A DNA stretch of 64,000 nucleotides. It comes from Alteromonas macleodii ATCC 27126 (GTDB lineage Bacteria; Pseudomonadota; Gammaproteobacteria; Enterobacterales; Alteromonadaceae). Shown here one piece after another: positions 15,425 through 27,763 of the stretch. The DNA is taken from contig NC_018632.1 of NCBI RefSeq assembly GCF_000172635.2, forward strand, positions 4,092,001-4,156,000, read 5' to 3'. The position numbers were made by a program, and so were the translations under genes. How positions within the stretch are numbered: the stretch's first letter is position 1; every line of letters starts with the position of its first letter. The notes under the pieces are model-generated. The model had not been told where the DNA came from. It made no database searches and was given only the letters and a program-made list of their open reading frames with translations.

Positions 15425-18400
15425 TTATTCGGCAGTATCTTCGTCTGCACCAGCATTAAGCGCTTCGGTTAGTGCCTGTTCTGCTTCAGCAGCAGAAACT
15501 GACATTTCTTCGATTTGCTCTTTGCGACGTTGTGCACGGCGTTCGTGGTAAGCGAAACCTGTACCCGCTGGAATTAGTCGACCAACGATTACGTTTTCTT
15601 TCAGACCGCGTAGGTCATCTTCTTTACCTTGAACCGCAGCTTCAGTTAGAACACGTGTTGTTTCTTGGAACGATGCCGCTGAGATAAATGACTCAGTAGA
15701 CAGTGACGCTTTAGTGATACCAAGCAGCTGTGTTTCGTACTGCGCTGGGATCTTGCCGTGTTTTTCAATTTCACGGTTAGCCACTTTAACGTTCGATACT
15801 TCAACCTGTTCGCCTTCAAGGAACTGCGTATCGCCTGGATTAGTGATAATGCACTTGCGTAGCATCTGACGGATAACTACTTCAATGTGCTTATCGTTAA
15901 TCTTAACACCCTGTAGGCGGTAAACTTCCTGAACTTCGTTCACGATGTAGTTTGCTACAGCTGAGATACCACGTAGACGTAGGATATCGTGTGGAGACTC
16001 TGGACCATCAGCGATAACTTCGCCTTTTTCCACTTTCTCACCTTCGAACACGTTAAGCTGACGCCACTTAGGAATCATCTCTTCGTACGCGTCACCCTCA
16101 GCAGGTGTAATTACAAGACGCTTCTTACCTTTGGTCTCTTTACCGAAGCCGATAGTACCTGAGATTTCTGCAAGGATAGCAGGCTCTTTAGGCTTACGTG
16201 CTTCAAATAGGTCCGCAACGCGCGGTAGACCACCCGTGATATCACGAGTCTTCGAGCTTTCCTGAGGAATACGTGCTAGCACGTCACCTTCGTTAGCCAC
16301 TTTGCCTTCTTTCGCTTCGATGGTTGTGAAGCTTGGAAGACGAATTTCTTGAAGACCGAACTCGTCGCTTTCAAGAATTAGCTTAGGCTCTTTAGAGTTT
16401 ACTTTCGCAAGGTCTTTAACAACGATACGGGTTAGACCAGTAAGCTCGTCTTGCTGCATTTCGGTGTTAGAGTCATCAATGTCAGCGAAGCTAATCTTAG
16501 CTGCACGTTCAGTGATGATTGGGTGACTATGCGGATCCCAGTTAGCAACAACGTCGCCAGCTGCAATAGTTGCACCGTCATCCACGCTAAGTACAGCACC
16601 GTAAGGTACTTTATAGCGCTCTTTCTCACGGCCTTGCTCGTCGATAACAGTAAGTTCTGTTGAACGAGAAACGATAACCACTTTGCCGTCAGAGTTACGT
16701 ACGAACTTCGCGTTGTGTAGCTTAAGGCTACCCGCAGTCTTAACTTGTACGCTGTTCTCAGCAGATGCTCTTGATGCCGCACCACCGATGTGGAACGTAC
16801 GCATGGTAAGCTGTGTACCTGGCTCACCGATTGACTGTGCTGCAATAACACCAACCGATTCACCGCTACCCACCATGTGACCACGTGCAAGGTCACGACC
16901 GTAACACTTAGCACAAACACCGAAGTCGTTGTCACAAGTGATTACCGAGCGAACCATGATTTGGTCAACTGAGTTAGCTTCAAGCATGTCTACTAACGCT
17001 TCGTCTAGAAGAACGTTCCGCTCAACTAGTACTTCGTTAGTACCTGGCTTAAGTACATCTTCTGCTACCACACGGCCTAGTACACGCTCGCGTAGTGGCT
17101 CAACAACGTCACCACCTTCGATTAGTGGTGTCATTTGAACACCTTCGAATGTGCCACAGTCGTCGTTAGTGATTACCAAGTCTTGTGCAACGTCTACTAG
17201 ACGACGCGTTAGGTAACCCGAGTTCGCTGTCTTAAGTGCGGTATCCCCAAGACCTTTACGAGCACCGTGAGTTGAGATGAAGTACTGTAGTACGTTCAGA
17301 CCTTCACGGAAGTTCGCCGTAATTGGGGTTTCGATGATTGAGCCATCTGGCTTAGCCATCAGACCACGCATACCAGCTAGCTGACGAATCTGAGCGGCAC
17401 TACCACGAGCACCCGAGTCGGCCATCATGTAAACAGAGTTAAATGATGATTGCTCTTCTTCTTCGCCATCGCGGTTAATTACGATGTCAGTCTTAAGGTT
17501 ATCCATCATGGCCTTAGCAACTTTTTCGTTGGCATTTGACCAGATATCGATAACTTTGTTGTAACGCTCACCCGCGGTAACAAGACCGTTTTGGAACTGT
17601 TCCTGAATTTCGATAACTTCTGCTTCTGCTGCGTCGATGATGTCTTTCTTAGCAGCAGGGATAACCATATCGTCGATACCAACAGACGCACCCGCGATCA
17701 TCGCGTAGTGGAACCCGGTATACATGATTTGGTCAGCAGCAATTACTGTATCTTTCAGACCTAGCGTACGGTAACAAGCATTCAATAGTCTTGAAATTTG
17801 CTTCTTGCCCATCGCTTGGTTGATGATTTCAAACGGCAGACCCTTTGGAAGGATCAGTGAGAAAATCGCACGACCAACCGTAGTGTCAGTTAGCGTTACT
17901 TTCTCAGTTTTGTTGCCATCTTCATCGATGTCATATTCAGTAATACGTACTTTAACGCGAGAGTGAAGCTCAGCATTACCTGTACGGTATGCTTTTTCTG
18001 CTTCATTCGGGCTGGTGAATACCATGCCTTCGCCTAAGCCGTTTACTTTGTCACGCGTTAGGTAATAAAGACCCAATACAACGTCCTGTGAAGGTACGAT
18101 GATTGGCTCACCATTCGCAGGTGACAGAATGTTGTTCGTTGACATCATAAGTGCACGTGCTTCTAGCTGTGCTTCGATTGTCAACGGAACGTGTACCGCC
18201 ATTTGGTCACCATCGAAGTCGGCGTTGTACGCCGCACACACTAGCGGGTGAAGCTGAATCGCTTTACCTTCGATTAGTGTTGGTTCGAATGCTTGGATAC
18301 CCAAACGGTGAAGTGTAGGTGCACGGTTAAGTAGTACCGGGTGTTCGCGGATAACGTCGTCTAGTACGTCCCAAACCTCTGGTGCTTCGCGCTCTACAAG

Positions 18401-19597
18401 CTTCTTAGCTGCTTTAATTGTTGTCGCAAGACCACGACCTTCAAGCTTACCGTAGATAAACGGCTTAAATAGCTCAAGTGCCATCTTCTTAGGAAGACCA
18501 CACTGGTGAAGACGTAGCGTAGGACCAACGGTAATTACAGAACGGCCTGAGTAGTCAACACGCTTACCAAGAAGGTTTTGACGGAAACGACCTTGCTTAC
18601 CTTTGATCATGTCTGCAAGCGACTTAAGTGGACGCTTGTTAGAACCGGTAATCGCACGACCACGACGTCCGTTATCTAGAAGCGCATCTACAGACTCTTG
18701 AAGCATACGCTTTTCGTTGCGTACGATGATGTCTGGAGCAGCTAGGTCTAGAAGACGCTTAAGACGGTTGTTACGGTTAATAACACGACGGTATAGGTCG
18801 TTAAGGTCAGACGTTGCAAAACGGCCGCCATCTAGTGGTACTAGAGGACGTAAATCTGGTGGAAGTACCGGAAGAACCGTCATGATCATCCACTCTGGCT
18901 TGTTACCAGACTGTTGGAATGACTCAAGCAACTTAAGACGCTTAGTAATTTTCTTACGCTTAGTTTCAGAGTTGATTGAAGGCAGCTCTTCACGCATAGC
19001 CGCAACGTCTGCGTCTACGTCTAGTGCTGTAAGAAGATCGAATACTGCTTCAGCACCCATCTTCGCTTCAAACTCATCACCGTGCTCTTCAAGTGCATCC
19101 AAGTATTCTTCTTCGTTAAGAAGTTGGCTGCGCTCAAGCGTAGTCATACCTGGCTCTGTAACCACGTATGATTCAAAGTAAAGTACACGTTCAATATCAC
19201 GAAGTGTCATATCTAGCATTAGGCCGATACGAGACGGAAGTGATTTCAGGAACCAGATGTGTGCTACCGGGCTAGCTAGCTCGATGTGACCCATACGCTC
19301 ACGACGTACTTTAGTCAGTGTAACTTCAACGCCACACTTCTCACAGATAACACCACGGTGCTTAAGGCGCTTGTACTTACCGCAAAGACACTCGTAGTCT
19401 TTAACCGGACCAAAGATACGCGCACAGAACAGACCGTCACGCTCAGGCTTGAACGTACGGTAGTTAATTGTTTCAGGCTTTTTAACTTCACCGAATGACC
19501 ATGAACGGATCATGTCAGGTGAAGACAGACCGATTCGAATATTATCGAATTCTTCAGTCTTGTTTTGTTGCTTTAGAAACTTTAATAAGTCTTTCAC
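15425..19597 (-). CDS. rpoC: DNA-directed RNA polymerase subunit beta'
   Basis: 1390 residues, against 1407 in E. coli. Visible landmarks are the N-terminal zinc ribbon cysteines (C-L-C-G-K-Y then C-E-K-C, about 70-88), the catalytic N-A-D-F-D-G-D-Q-M that holds the active-site magnesium, the second zinc site ([12 protein letters not shown]), the bridge-helix/trigger-loop region with Q-L-A-G-M-R-G-L-M, and the conserved C-terminal G-R-L-I-P-A-G-T-G. The start codon is GTG (19597), as in E. coli rpoC. The spacer from rpoB is 81 bases and contains a GC-rich hairpin. Confidence 0.99.
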   Translation of the reverse strand: MKDLLKFLKQQNKTEEFDNIRIGLSSPDMIRSWSFGEVKKPETINYRTFKPERDGLFCARIFGPVKDYECLCGKYKRLKHRGVICEKCGVEVTLTKVRRERMGHIELASPVAHIWFLKSLPSRIGLMLDMTLRDIERVLYFESYVVTEPGMTTLERSQLLNEEEYLDALEEHGDEFEAKMGAEAVFDLLTALDVDADVAAMREELPSINSETKRKKITKRLKLLESFQQSGNKPEWMIMTVLPVLPPDLRPLVPLDGGRFATSDLNDLYRRVINRNNRLKRLLDLAAPDIIVRNEKRMLQESVDALLDNGRRGRAITGSNKRPLKSLADMIKGKQGRFRQNLLGKRVDYSGRSVITVGPTLRLHQCGLPKKMALELFKPFIYGKLEGRGLATTIKAAKKLVEREAPEVWDVLDDVIREHPVLLNRAPTLHRLGIQAFEPTLIEGKAIQLHPLVCAAYNADFDGDQMAVHVPLTIEAQLEARALMMSTNNILSPANGEPIIVPSQDVVLGLYYLTRDKVNGLGEGMVFTSPNEAEKAYRTGNAELHSRVKVRITEYDIDEDGNKTEKVTLTDTTVGRAIFSLILPKGLPFEIINQAMGKKQISRLLNACYRTLGLKDTVIAADQIMYTGFHYAMIAGASVGIDDMVIPAAKKDIIDAAEAEVIEIQEQFQNGLVTAGERYNKVIDIWSNANEKVAKAMMDNLKTDIVINRDGEEEEQSSFNSVYMMADSGARGSAAQIRQLAGMRGLMAKPDGSIIETPITANFREGLNVLQYFISTHGARKGLGDTALKTANSGYLTRRLVDVAQDLVITNDDCGTFEGVQMTPLIEGGDVVEPLRERVLGRVVAEDVLKPGTNEVLVERNVLLDEALVDMLEANSVDQIMVRSVITCDNDFGVCAKCYGRDLARGHMVGSGESVGVIAAQSIGEPGTQLTMRTFHIGGAASRASAENSVQVKTAGSLKLHNAKFVRNSDGKVVIVSRSTELTVIDEQGREKERYKVPYGAVLSVDDGATIAAGDVVANWDPHSHPIITERAAKISFADIDDSNTEMQQDELTGLTRIVVKDLAKVNSKEPKLILESDEFGLQEIRLPSFTTIEAKEGKVANEGDVLARIPQESSKTRDITGGLPRVADLFEARKPKEPAILAEISGTIGFGKETKGKKRLVITPAEGDAYEEMIPKWRQLNVFEGEKVEKGEVIADGPESPHDILRLRGISAVANYIVNEVQEVYRLQGVKINDKHIEVVIRQMLRKCIITNPGDTQFLEGEQVEVSNVKVANREIEKHGKIPAQYETQLLGITKASLSTESFISAASFQETTRVLTEAAVQGKEDDLRGLKENVIVGRLIPAGTGFAYHERRAQRRKEQIEEMSVSAAEAEQALTEALNAGADEDTAE

Positions 19598-19627
19598 ATT
19601 ACTCTCCCAGCGGAGTCAGTCTCTAGA

Positions 19628-19647
19628 GCCCGGCGCAAGCGCCGGGC
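19628..19647 (-). other. GC-rich hairpin in the rpoB-rpoC spacer
   Basis: Perfect 9-base arms GCCCGGCGC (19628-19636) and GCGCCGGGC (19639-19647) with a two-base gap. There is no T-run. It lies 31-50 bases upstream of the rpoC GTG start and is much richer in GC than the surrounding DNA. It may affect translation initiation or mRNA processing. Confidence 0.5.
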
Positions 19648-19678
19648 CATCTCATAACATTACGTGGCTAACGCCGTA

Positions 19679-22600
19679 TTACTTTTCTTCAAGCTCGATG
19701 TTGATACCCAACGAGCGAATTTCTTTAAGTAGTACGTTGAATGACTCTGGCATGCCAGGTTCCATTCTATGGTCGCCATCGACGATGTTCTTGTACATCT
19801 TGGTACGGCCGTTAACGTCATCCGACTTAACGGTAAGCATTTCTTGAAGGGTATATGCTGCACCGTATGCTTCAAGTGCCCACACTTCCATCTCACCGAA
19901 GCGCTGACCACCGAACTGTGCTTTACCACCAAGAGGCTGCTGTGTAACAAGGCTGTAAGAACCAGTAGAACGCGCGTGCATTTTGTCGTCTACTAAGTGG
20001 TTCAGTTTCAGCATGTACATGTAACCAACCGTAACTGGACGCTCAAATTCGCGACCGGTACGACCGTCAAACAAAGCAATCTGACCGCTTTCTGGAATAT
20101 CAGCAAGCTTCAGCATTTCTTTGATTTCAGATTCACGAGCACCGTCGAATACAGGTGTTGCTACTGGAACACCCTTACGAAGGTTTTCCGCTAGACGACG
20201 AACTTCGTGGTCTGTGAAGCTATCGATGTCTACTTCTTGGTGATTCTCACCAAGCTCGTACACCTTCTTCAAGAAGTCACGTAGTTCAGCCAGCTCGCGC
20301 TGCTCTTTAATCATACGATCAATCTTCACACCAAGACCGTGTGCAGCCATACCCAAGTGCGTTTCTAGGATCTGACCGATGTTCATACGAGACGGTACAC
20401 CTAGTGGGTTAAGAACGATATCTACCGGCGTACCGTTAGCATCGTATGGCATGTCTTCTACAGGCTGGATAGTCGAGATAACACCTTTGTTACCGTGACG
20501 ACCGGCCATTTTATCACCCGGTTGGATGTGACGTTTAACCGCAAGGTAAACCTTAACGATCTTAAGCACGCCAGGTGCTAGGTCATCGCCTTGAGTAATC
20601 TTGCGACGCTTACCTTCAAACTTCTTATCGAAATCAAGTTTGATTTCAGCATGCTGATCAGCGATTTGGTCTAGCTCTAGCTGTGCATCTTCACTGTTAA
20701 GTGCGATTTCAAACCACTTTTCACGCGGCAGGCTGTCAAGCTTAGCTTGGTCAACACCAGCACGTAGAAGTGCAGTTTGTGCACGTGCAAAGATACCGTC
20801 TGCAAGAATTTCGAACTCGTCAGTAAGGTCTTTCTTAACCTGACGTAGCTGCATATCTTCAATTTCTAGCGCACGCTTGTCTTTTTCTACACCGTCACGG
20901 GTAAATACTTGAACGTCGATTACCGTACCGTGAACAGAGTTAGGTACACGTAGAGACGTATCTTTAACGTCAGACGCTTTCTCACCGAAGATTGCACGTA
21001 GTAGTTTTTCTTCTGGCGTAAGCTGCGTTTCACCTTTAGGCGTTACTTTACCTACAAGGATGTCACCGCCTTTCACTTCCGCACCAATGTAAACAACACC
21101 TGATTCATCAAGCTTGCTTAGTGCAGATTCACCCACGTTCGGGATATCAGAAGAAATTTCTTCTGGCCCAAGCTTAGTATCACGAGCGATACAGCTAAGC
21201 TCTTGAATGTGGATAGTAGTAAAACGGTCTTCCTGCGCTACACGCTCAGAAATAAGGATTGAATCCTCAAAGTTGTAACCATTCCACGGCATGAACGCGA
21301 TACGCATGTTCTGACCAAGTGCAAGGTCACCTAGGTCTGTTGAAGGACCATCAGCTAGCACGTCGCCTGCAACAATCGGGTCACCAACACTACAAGTAGG
21401 CTTCTGATTGATACACGTGTTTTGGTTAGAACGAGTGTACTTAGTCAGGTTGTAGATATCGATACCTGCTTCACCTGGAAGCATTTCATCTTCGTCTACT
21501 TTAATAACGATACGGCTGGCATCTACGTAATCAACCACACCACCGCGCTTAGCAACTACAGTAACACCTGAGTCAACCGCGATAGTTCTTTCCATACCGG
21601 TACCAACTAGCGGCTTATCAGCGCGTAGTGTAGGTACTGCCTGACGTTGCATGTTCGCACCCATAAGTGCACGGTTCGCATCATCGTGCTCTAGGAATGG
21701 GATAATGCTTGCAGCAATTGAAACGATTTGCTGAGGTGAAACGTCCATGTACTTGATGTCTTCTTTCGGCATCAAGGTAGTTTCACCACGGTGACGACAT
21801 GGAATTAGGTCGTCAACCAACTCGCCTGCTTCAGTCAACGCGATGTTTGCCTGAGCGATTGCGAATTGACCTTCTTCAATTGCAGATAAGTAATCGATTT
21901 CGTCTGTTACCACACCGTCTACAATGCGACGGAACGGCGTTTCTAGGAAACCGAAGTCATTGGTACGCGCGAAGCTTGCCAATGAGTTAATTAGACCGAA
22001 GTTCAGGCCTTCCGGCGTTTCGATTGGACATAGACGACCGTAGTGAGTCGGGTGTACGTCTCGAACTTCGAAGCCTGCACGTTCACGTGTAAGACCACCC
22101 GGGCCTAATGCAGAAATACGACGCTTATGCGTTACTTCTGATAGCGGATTGTTTTGGTCCATGAACTGAGAAAGCTGAGATGAACCGAAGAACTCTTTAA
22201 CCGCAGCCGAGATAGGCTTAGCGTTAATAAGATCTTGTGGCATCACGTTGTCTAGGTCGCCTAAGCTTAGACGCTCTTTAACTGCACGCTCAACACGTAC
22301 AAGACCAACGCGGAATTGGTTCTCTGCCATTTCACCTACAGAACGGATACGACGGTTACCTAGGTGATCGATGTCATCTACTTCGTCTTTACCGTCACGA
22401 ATCATTATTAGCTGCTTCATTACAGAAATAATGTCTTCTTTATCTAGTGTACCAGCACCAATAAGTTCTTCACGGCCAAGACGGCGGTTGAACTTCATGC
22501 GGCCAACAGAAGACAAGTCGTAACGTTCATCAGAGAAGAACAGGTTATCGAACAAGGTTTCAGCTGCATCTTTTGTTGGTGGCTCACCAGGACGCATCAT

Positions 22601-23707
22601 ACGGTAAATTTCAACTAGTGCTTCAAGGCGGTTAGTTGAAGAATCGATACGTAGCGTATCTGAAATGTATGAACCGTGATCTAGCTCGTTGATGTAAAGC
22701 GTTTCGAACTCTTTGATGCCCGCTTGGCTAAGTGCCGCTAGGTTTTCAAGGGTTAGTTCGTCGTTCGCGCTTACAATCACTTCGCCTGTGTCTTCGTTTA
22801 CATAAGTAGCTGCGTAAACACGGCCAATTAGGTAATCGGCTGGAACTTCAAGTTCTGTAAGACCGGCTTTTTCTAGTGCACGCGTGTGGCGCGCAGAAAT
22901 ACGACGACCCGTTTCAACAACAACGTTGCCTTCACCGTCAATGATGTCAAAAGCAGCCGTCTCACCACGTAGGCGATCTGGAACCACTTCCATCATTAGT
23001 TTGTCTTTGTCGATACGTACGCTTACTTTGTCGAAGAAAGTATCTAGGATTTCTTCAGACGTCATTTCAAGTGCGCGTAAGATAATCGTTGCAGGCAACT
23101 TACGACGACGGTCGATACGTACGAATAGGTTATCTTTCGGGTCAAACTCGAAGTCTAACCACGAACCACGGTAAGGAATTACACGTGCGTTATAAAGCAC
23201 TTTACCTGACGAGTGGGTTTTACCTTTGTCGTGATCAAAGAATACACCAGGTGAACGGTGTAGCTGTGACACGATAACACGCTCTGTACCATTGATAACG
23301 AACGTACCGTTCTCAGTCATCAACGGGATCTCGCCCATGTACACTTCTTGTTCTTTAATATCTTTTACGGTACCTGGCGCAGCGTCTTTATCGAACAACA
23401 CTAACCGTAGTTTTACTCTTAACGGAGCAGAGAAAGTTACGCCGCGAATTTGACATTCTTTAACGTCGAAAACGGGCTCTCCCAGGCGGTAGCTTACATA
23501 CTGAAGCTCTGAACTACCTGAGTAGCTTTTAATTGGAAAAACGGAACGAAATGCTGCTTCCAAACCGTATTGAGCATCTGCATCGATCTCAATAAACTTT
23601 TTGAAAGAATCAAGCTGAATTGAAAGAAGGTATGGAATTTCCAATACCTGTGGGCGTTTGCCAAAATCCTTACGGATACGTTTCTTTTCGCTATAAGAGT
23701 AAACCAT
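19679..23707 (-). CDS. rpoB: DNA-directed RNA polymerase subunit beta
   Basis: 1342 residues, the same as E. coli RpoB. The rifampicin-pocket segment reads [16 protein letters not shown] then T-H-K-R-R, so it is wild type at the common resistance positions. The downstream lobe motif G-R-H-G-N-K-G-V and the C-terminal [19 protein letters not shown] are also present. It forms the catalytic core with RpoC. It follows rplL after 325 bases that contain a strong terminator/attenuator hairpin. Confidence 0.99.
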   Translation of the reverse strand: MVYSYSEKKRIRKDFGKRPQVLEIPYLLSIQLDSFKKFIEIDADAQYGLEAAFRSVFPIKSYSGSSELQYVSYRLGEPVFDVKECQIRGVTFSAPLRVKLRLVLFDKDAAPGTVKDIKEQEVYMGEIPLMTENGTFVINGTERVIVSQLHRSPGVFFDHDKGKTHSSGKVLYNARVIPYRGSWLDFEFDPKDNLFVRIDRRRKLPATIILRALEMTSEEILDTFFDKVSVRIDKDKLMMEVVPDRLRGETAAFDIIDGEGNVVVETGRRISARHTRALEKAGLTELEVPADYLIGRVYAATYVNEDTGEVIVSANDELTLENLAALSQAGIKEFETLYINELDHGSYISDTLRIDSSTNRLEALVEIYRMMRPGEPPTKDAAETLFDNLFFSDERYDLSSVGRMKFNRRLGREELIGAGTLDKEDIISVMKQLIMIRDGKDEVDDIDHLGNRRIRSVGEMAENQFRVGLVRVERAVKERLSLGDLDNVMPQDLINAKPISAAVKEFFGSSQLSQFMDQNNPLSEVTHKRRISALGPGGLTRERAGFEVRDVHPTHYGRLCPIETPEGLNFGLINSLASFARTNDFGFLETPFRRIVDGVVTDEIDYLSAIEEGQFAIAQANIALTEAGELVDDLIPCRHRGETTLMPKEDIKYMDVSPQQIVSIAASIIPFLEHDDANRALMGANMQRQAVPTLRADKPLVGTGMERTIAVDSGVTVVAKRGGVVDYVDASRIVIKVDEDEMLPGEAGIDIYNLTKYTRSNQNTCINQKPTCSVGDPIVAGDVLADGPSTDLGDLALGQNMRIAFMPWNGYNFEDSILISERVAQEDRFTTIHIQELSCIARDTKLGPEEISSDIPNVGESALSKLDESGVVYIGAEVKGGDILVGKVTPKGETQLTPEEKLLRAIFGEKASDVKDTSLRVPNSVHGTVIDVQVFTRDGVEKDKRALEIEDMQLRQVKKDLTDEFEILADGIFARAQTALLRAGVDQAKLDSLPREKWFEIALNSEDAQLELDQIADQHAEIKLDFDKKFEGKRRKITQGDDLAPGVLKIVKVYLAVKRHIQPGDKMAGRHGNKGVISTIQPVEDMPYDANGTPVDIVLNPLGVPSRMNIGQILETHLGMAAHGLGVKIDRMIKEQRELAELRDFLKKVYELGENHQEVDIDSFTDHEVRRLAENLRKGVPVATPVFDGARESEIKEMLKLADIPESGQIALFDGRTGREFERPVTVGYMYMLKLNHLVDDKMHARSTGSYSLVTQQPLGGKAQFGGQRFGEMEVWALEAYGAAYTLQEMLTVKSDDVNGRTKMYKNIVDGDHRMEPGMPESFNVLLKEIRSLGINIELEEK

Positions 23708-24032
23708 GGGTTCCTCAGCCTGCTGATTTATGACCCAACCTGCTGCAAAATGCTTTAAAACGCGTGCTATGGGCTAAAAGCTACGTTTCAAATGGCGCAC
23801 TAAGCAACAAACTTCCACAACCCTTTTTCGGGCAGATACACCAGCATACAACAAAATTTAACCAATTATTAGTTAACTTGTTGGATTTTTATGCTTTTTA
23901 TGGGTATTTCCGAATGGCGCTTTAAGTAGTGTAACCAAGGGTTAGATTCTACACACTATACAGCGCAAAAAGGCTGGTGGTTTAAAAAACCACCAGCCTT
24001 GCCGTCTCAGGCAATAATCTGACTATGTCAGA
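23708..24032. other. rplL-rpoB spacer (325 bases)
   Basis: Non-coding. The rplL-proximal part holds a strong intrinsic-type hairpin (23966-24000). In E. coli the equivalent spacer has a partial terminator and an RNase III site that set the ribosomal-protein to polymerase ratio; the hairpin here fits that role. The remainder is AT-rich with no further feature recognised. Confidence 0.7.
23966..24000 (-). terminator. attenuator/partial terminator after rplL
   Basis: Perfect 14-base arms AAGGCTGGTGGTTT and AAACCACCAGCCTT with a three-base loop, followed on the minus strand by TTTT. It starts about 30 bases after the rplL stop. Since rpoB lies downstream with no obvious separate promoter, it must be read through part of the time. 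Confidence 0.75.
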
Positions 24033-24410
24033 TTACTTGATTTCTACTTCTGCACCAGCTTCTTCAAGCTCTTTCTTAAGTGCTTCAGCTTCATCTTTGC
24101 TTACGCCTTCTTTGATAGCTTTAGGAGCAGACTCAACTACTTCTTTAGCTTCTTTAAGACCTAGGCCAGTCGCGCCGCGAACTGCTTTGATAACTGCAAC
24201 TTTGTTGCCACCGAATGAAGTCATTACAACGTCGAATTCAGTCTTTTCTTCTGCAGCAGCAGCGTCACCGCCAGCAGCTGGACCAGCAACAGCAACAGCA
24301 GCTGCAGCAGATACGTTGAATTTTTCTTCAGCCGCTTCGATTAGTTCAACCAGTTCCATTACTGGCATTTCAGCGATTGCGTTTAAGATATCTTCTTTAG
24401 TTAGAGCCAT
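24033..24410 (-). CDS. rplL: 50S ribosomal protein L7/L12
   Basis: 125 residues: N-terminal dimerisation domain, an alanine/glycine-rich flexible hinge (about 35-55), and the C-terminal factor-binding domain ending V-E-I-K with the conserved G-L-G-L-K-E-A-K. Several copies form the stalk that recruits EF-G, EF-Tu, IF2 and RF3. 57 bases after rplJ. Confidence 0.98.
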   Translation of the reverse strand: MALTKEDILNAIAEMPVMELVELIEAAEEKFNVSAAAAVAVAGPAAGGDAAAAEEKTEFDVVMTSFGGNKVAVIKAVRGATGLGLKEAKEVVESAPKAIKEGVSKDEAEALKKELEEAGAEVEIK

Positions 24411-24467
24411 GTTCTCTAAACTCCTGGGTATAAAATGTTAAAAAAATCAATATGCCAAAAACGCCAA

Positions 24468-24995
24468 TTACTTGGTGTCTTTGACCGCCGCCAATACGCG
24501 CACAAACTTGCCAGGAACTTCGTTGATTGTTTGAACGAATTTCCCAACTGGTGCTTTGAAGGTTGCAAGTAGTTTCGCAAGCGCTTCGTCGCGGGTAGGT
24601 AGTGCTGCAACTGCGTCCAATTTCTCTGGACCAAGAAGACCGCTACCAATAGATAGTGCTGTAACTTTTAGCTTATCGTTAGTCTTACCGAAGTCTTTGA
24701 AAAGACGTGCCGCACCGCCTGGTGCGTCGATAGAGAAACCATAGATAAGCGGACCAGTTAAGGCGCTGTCTAAGTCTGCAAATTGACTGTCTGCTAGAGC
24801 ACGCTTTGCAAGAGTATTACGTACAACCTTTAGGTATACGCCTTGCTCACGAGCTTTAACACGTAGGTCAGTCAGTTCTGCAACTTCCATCCCACGGTAT
24901 TCAGCAACGGCTACGGATAGAGCGCGAGACGCAACTTCAGAAACTTCTGCTACGATCTCTTTTTTTGCTGCTAAACCTAGTGCCACTGAGTTCAC
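24468..24995 (-). CDS. rplJ: 50S ribosomal protein L10
   Basis: 175 residues, with the family opening [11 protein letters not shown] and [11 protein letters not shown]. It is the base of the L7/L12 stalk. In gammaproteobacteria the L10-L12 complex represses its own translation by binding the rplJ leader; a long non-coding leader (297 bases) is present here. The C-terminal helix, ending V-L-A-A-V-K-D-T-K, binds L12 dimers. Confidence 0.97.
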   Translation of the reverse strand: MNSVALGLAAKKEIVAEVSEVASRALSVAVAEYRGMEVAELTDLRVKAREQGVYLKVVRNTLAKRALADSQFADLDSALTGPLIYGFSIDAPGGAARLFKDFGKTNDKLKVTALSIGSGLLGPEKLDAVAALPTRDEALAKLLATFKAPVGKFVQTINEVPGKFVRVLAAVKDTK

Positions 24996-25292
24996 CTCTT
25001 TGTATCTGACTTTGTTTGCGGTTACCCGCTTACGCCGTCAGGGTTCACAGATTGATACCAACCCTCATGGTTGATACCGCTCTACGGTGTTTGTTACCCC
25101 AGAGAGTCTGAGTCAAACCACCGTCTGCGCAGGTTGTTGTATTAAGCAGTGTGTTGACTGTGAAAGTTCTCTTACCTCTTTCACCACACCGCACCTGCGG
25201 TCTAGGACGGGAGCTGCTTATTAGCACTGCTAATTGTCACAGCTCCAACCCATAACCTTTAAGAGATTTCGATAAGCCTAAGCTCAGCGAAA
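24996..25292 (-). promoter_or_regulatory. rplJ leader, probable L10-binding autoregulatory RNA
   Basis: About 297 bases without a gene separate rplA from rplJ. The stretch contains several short inverted repeats (for example around 25050-25075 and 25185-25215). Position and length match the L10 leader known from E. coli, where L10-L12 binds and blocks translation of rplJL. No covariance comparison was possible, so the call rests on context. Confidence 0.6.
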
Positions 25293-25988
25293 TTAAAGAC
25301 CTACAGAAGCCTTATCAAGAGCAACACCAGCACCCATTGTAGTGCTTAAGCTGATCTTCTTGATGTATGTACCTTTAGCAGAAGAAGGCTTAGCTTTCTT
25401 AAGTGCTTCAAGTAGCGCTTCAAGGTTTTCTTGAATTTGGTTCGCTTCGAACGCGATCTTACCGATGCTAGCGTGGATGATACCGTTCTTATCGTTACGG
25501 TAGCGTACCTGACCAGCTTTAGCGTTCTTAACTGCCGTTGCAACGTCAGGCGTTACAGTGCCAGTTTTTGGGTTAGGCATAAGGCCACGTGGACCTAAGA
25601 TTTGACCTAGTTGACCAACAACACGCATTGCGTCTGGGCTAGCAACTACTACGTCAAAGTTCATTTCGCCTTTCTTAACTTGCTCAGCTAGGTCATCCAT
25701 ACCAACGATGTCTGCACCAGCTTCTTTAGCTGCTTCAGCATTTGCACCTTGAGTGAATACTGCAACGCGAACGTCTTTACCAGTACCGTTAGGTAGTACA
25801 GTTGCACCACGAACGTTTTGGTCAGATTTCTTCGCATCGATACCAAGGTTAACAGATACGTCTACGCTTTCTGCGAACTTAGCTGTTGCTAGTTCTTTAA
25901 GAAGCGCTACTGCTTCGTTGATTTCGTACTCTTTAGTAGAGTCAACTTTGTCGCGGATTAGGCGAGCGCGTTTAGTTAATTTAGCCAT
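25293..25988 (-). CDS. rplA: 50S ribosomal protein L1
   Basis: 231 residues with the family signature [14 protein letters not shown] and the N-terminal K-L-T-K-R. It forms the L1 stalk at the E site and in E. coli represses translation of the rplKA message. Four bases after rplK, so the two are coupled. Confidence 0.98.
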   Translation of the reverse strand: MAKLTKRARLIRDKVDSTKEYEINEAVALLKELATAKFAESVDVSVNLGIDAKKSDQNVRGATVLPNGTGKDVRVAVFTQGANAEAAKEAGADIVGMDDLAEQVKKGEMNFDVVVASPDAMRVVGQLGQILGPRGLMPNPKTGTVTPDVATAVKNAKAGQVRYRNDKNGIIHASIGKIAFEANQIQENLEALLEALKKAKPSSAKGTYIKKISLSTTMGAGVALDKASVGL

Positions 25989-25992
25989 TCGA

Positions 25993-26421
25993 TTAGTCCT
26001 CTACGTTCAAGCCCATTGAGCGAGCAGAACCCGCGATAGTGCGTACCGCTGCATCTAGATCAGCTGCAGTAAGGTCTGGCTCTTTAGTTTTAGCAATCTC
26101 TTCCAACTGAGCGCGAGTAACTTTACCCACTTTTTCAGTGTTAGGACGGCCAGAACCACTCTTGATGCCCGCTGCTTTCTTAAGCAGGTAAGACGCAGGA
26201 GGAGTCTTAGTTTCGAATGTGAAAGAGCGATCTTCGTATACAGTAATTTCTACTGGTACTGGAGCGCCTTTCTCAAGGCTTTCTGTTTTCGCGTTGAAAG
26301 CCTTACAGAATTCCATGATGTTTACACCGTGTTGACCTAGTGCAGGACCAACTGGTGGACTTGGGTTAGCAGCGCCTGCTGCAACCTGAAGCTTGATAAT
26401 ACCGCTTACTTTTTTAGCCAT
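25993..26421 (-). CDS. rplK: 50S ribosomal protein L11
   Basis: 142 residues with [17 protein letters not shown] near the N-terminus and the C-terminal rRNA-binding domain containing G-S-A-R-S-M-G. It forms the GTPase-associated centre and is needed for RelA activation. First gene of rplKA; the 250-base upstream spacer contains the nusG terminator and, presumably, the rplK promoter. Confidence 0.98.
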   Translation of the reverse strand: MAKKVSGIIKLQVAAGAANPSPPVGPALGQHGVNIMEFCKAFNAKTESLEKGAPVPVEITVYEDRSFTFETKTPPASYLLKKAAGIKSGSGRPNTEKVGKVTRAQLEEIAKTKEPDLTAADLDAAVRTIAGSARSMGLNVED

Positions 26422-26615
26422 TTTACATGCTCTCTTGTTTGGGTCTAACGCCTCGCAAATACAGAGATTATTTGCTCAATCGGCTTCCCGTTTCCGTTTA
26501 AAAGGGCGCGCATTATATAAGGTGATTAATTACTATGCAAGGGCTATTTAGAATAAAAAACCATCGAAAGGTCAGTATTTTTACGCTCTCGCCGTTTAAC
26601 CGGAGACCTTATACA

Positions 26616-26642
26616 AAAAAGCCCCGTCAAACGGGGCTTTTT
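26616..26642. terminator. terminator between nusG and rplK
   Basis: Arms AAAAAGCCCCGT (26616-26627) and ACGGGGCTTTTT (26631-26642) with a CAA loop. T-runs on both strands allow it to act in either direction; on the minus strand it ends the secE-nusG transcript. Confidence 0.85.
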
Positions 26643-26671
26643 AAAAATACTATACGGTAGCTTGAATAGGC

Positions 26672-27223
26672 TTAGCCTTTTTCTACCTGACCAAATTCTA
26701 GATCTACTGGAGTAGAACGCCCGAAGATAAGCACCGATACTTTTACGCGGCTCTTTTCGTAGTCTACTTCTTCTACCACACCGTTGAAGTCTGCAAATGG
26801 GCCATCGATAACGCGAATAACTTCGCCTGGCTCGAACAGCGTCTTTGGTCTTGGCTTATCAACGTTTTCTTCAAGACGATTTAAGATAGCGTCAGCTTCT
26901 TTCTGCGTGATTGGCATAGGACGGTCAGATGTGCCGCCGATGAAACCAAGTACGCGAGGTACGCTTTTCACTAAGTGCCATGACTCTTCTGTCATCGCCA
27001 TTTCTACCAATACGTAACCAGGGTAGAACTTACGCTCAGATTTACGCTTTTGACCCGCACGCATTTCTACTACTTCTTCTGTTGGTACTAGTACCTGACC
27101 GAAGTAGTCTTCCATATTGTGCATTTTGATGTATTCAAGCAGGGTCTTCTTAACGCGAGACTCGTATTGTGAATAGGCTTGAACTACGTACCATCTTTTC
27201 TTTACTGCTTCTTCTTCAGACAT
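26672..27223 (-). CDS. nusG: transcription termination/antitermination factor NusG
   Basis: 183 residues: NGN domain (about 9-120, beginning R-W-Y-V-V-Q-A-Y-S) and a C-terminal KOW domain with F-E-P-G-E-V-I-R-V then G-P-F-A-D-F-N-G. It binds RNA polymerase, couples it to ribosomes through S10, and assists Rho. Four bases after secE, as in the classic secE-nusG operon. Confidence 0.98.
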   Translation of the reverse strand: MSEEEAVKKRWYVVQAYSQYESRVKKTLLEYIKMHNMEDYFGQVLVPTEEVVEMRAGQKRKSERKFYPGYVLVEMAMTEESWHLVKSVPRVLGFIGGTSDRPMPITQKEADAILNRLEENVDKPRPKTLFEPGEVIRVIDGPFADFNGVVEEVDYEKSRVKVSVLIFGRSTPVDLEFGQVEKG

Positions 27224-27227
27224 ACGG

Positions 27228-27605
27228 TTATGCTCCTATTCCTGTAATAAAGCCAACTACACGAACGATGATGCCGTCTAGTCCCCATAAAATTAGTGCC
27301 ATAATTAACGTCGCTGCAAGCACGATAAGTGTAGTTTGGTTCGCCTCTTGGCGAGTTGGCCACACAACCTTGCGAACTTCTGTGCGAGACTCTTTAGCAA
27401 AGCTCAAGAAGGTGCTACCTTTTTCGGTAGTTGCCGCGATGAAACCAGCTATACCAACAACTACAACAATTGCGATGGCACGGTATAGTACCGAGATCTC
27501 ACCGTACATTGTATTAGCGGTTACTAAACCGGCAAGTAGTGCAAAAACCACTACCCATTTAAACATGTCCAATGCATTGGACTGATTTTCCGTCTTTTCG
27601 CTCAT
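27228..27605 (-). CDS. secE: preprotein translocase subunit SecE
   Basis: 125 residues with three predicted membrane helices (about 16-36, 40-60, 93-115), the E. coli arrangement, and the conserved cytoplasmic segment [14 protein letters not shown]. It clamps SecY in the Sec translocon. Directly downstream of tRNA-Trp, probably in one transcript. Confidence 0.97.
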   Translation of the reverse strand: MSEKTENQSNALDMFKWVVVFALLAGLVTANTMYGEISVLYRAIAIVVVVGIAGFIAATTEKGSTFLSFAKESRTEVRKVVWPTRQEANQTTLIVLAATLIMALILWGLDGIIVRVVGFITGIGA

Positions 27606-27686
27606 GTTACGATCCTAGCACTACAGCGTCGTTGTTTTACGCATCTAAAAAATGCGCAACTTAAAAATTCTTAGTTTAAGTAAATT

Positions 27687-27763
27687 TGGCAGGGGTGGAG
27701 GGACTCGAACCCCCAACCATCGGTTTTGGAGACCGCTGTTCTACCAATTCGAACTACACCCCT
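27687..27763 (-). tRNA. tRNA-Trp (anticodon CCA)
   Basis: Full cloverleaf on the minus strand: acceptor AGGGGTG/CACCCCT, D stem GTTC/GAAC, anticodon loop CTCCAAA, T loop TTCGAGT, and a genomically encoded CCA end. Compared with E. coli tRNA-Trp there is one extra D-loop base and a G-A apposition at pair 27-43 of the anticodon stem. It precedes secE, its usual place in gammaproteobacteria. Confidence 0.95.

Noticed and set aside
18717..19181. 154-codon open frame on the plus strand
   Set aside because: Fully antisense to rpoC and made of low-information residues (R, S, L). It is a shadow of the highly conserved gene.
24025..24441. 138-codon plus-strand frame rich in Ala and Ser
   Set aside because: Antisense to the alanine-rich rplL. 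Composition is explained by the reverse complement of its GCN-rich hinge.
25045..25227. 60-codon minus-strand frame between rplA and rplJ
   Set aside because: Lies in the expected L10 leader RNA and has no ribosome-binding site or recognisable protein character.
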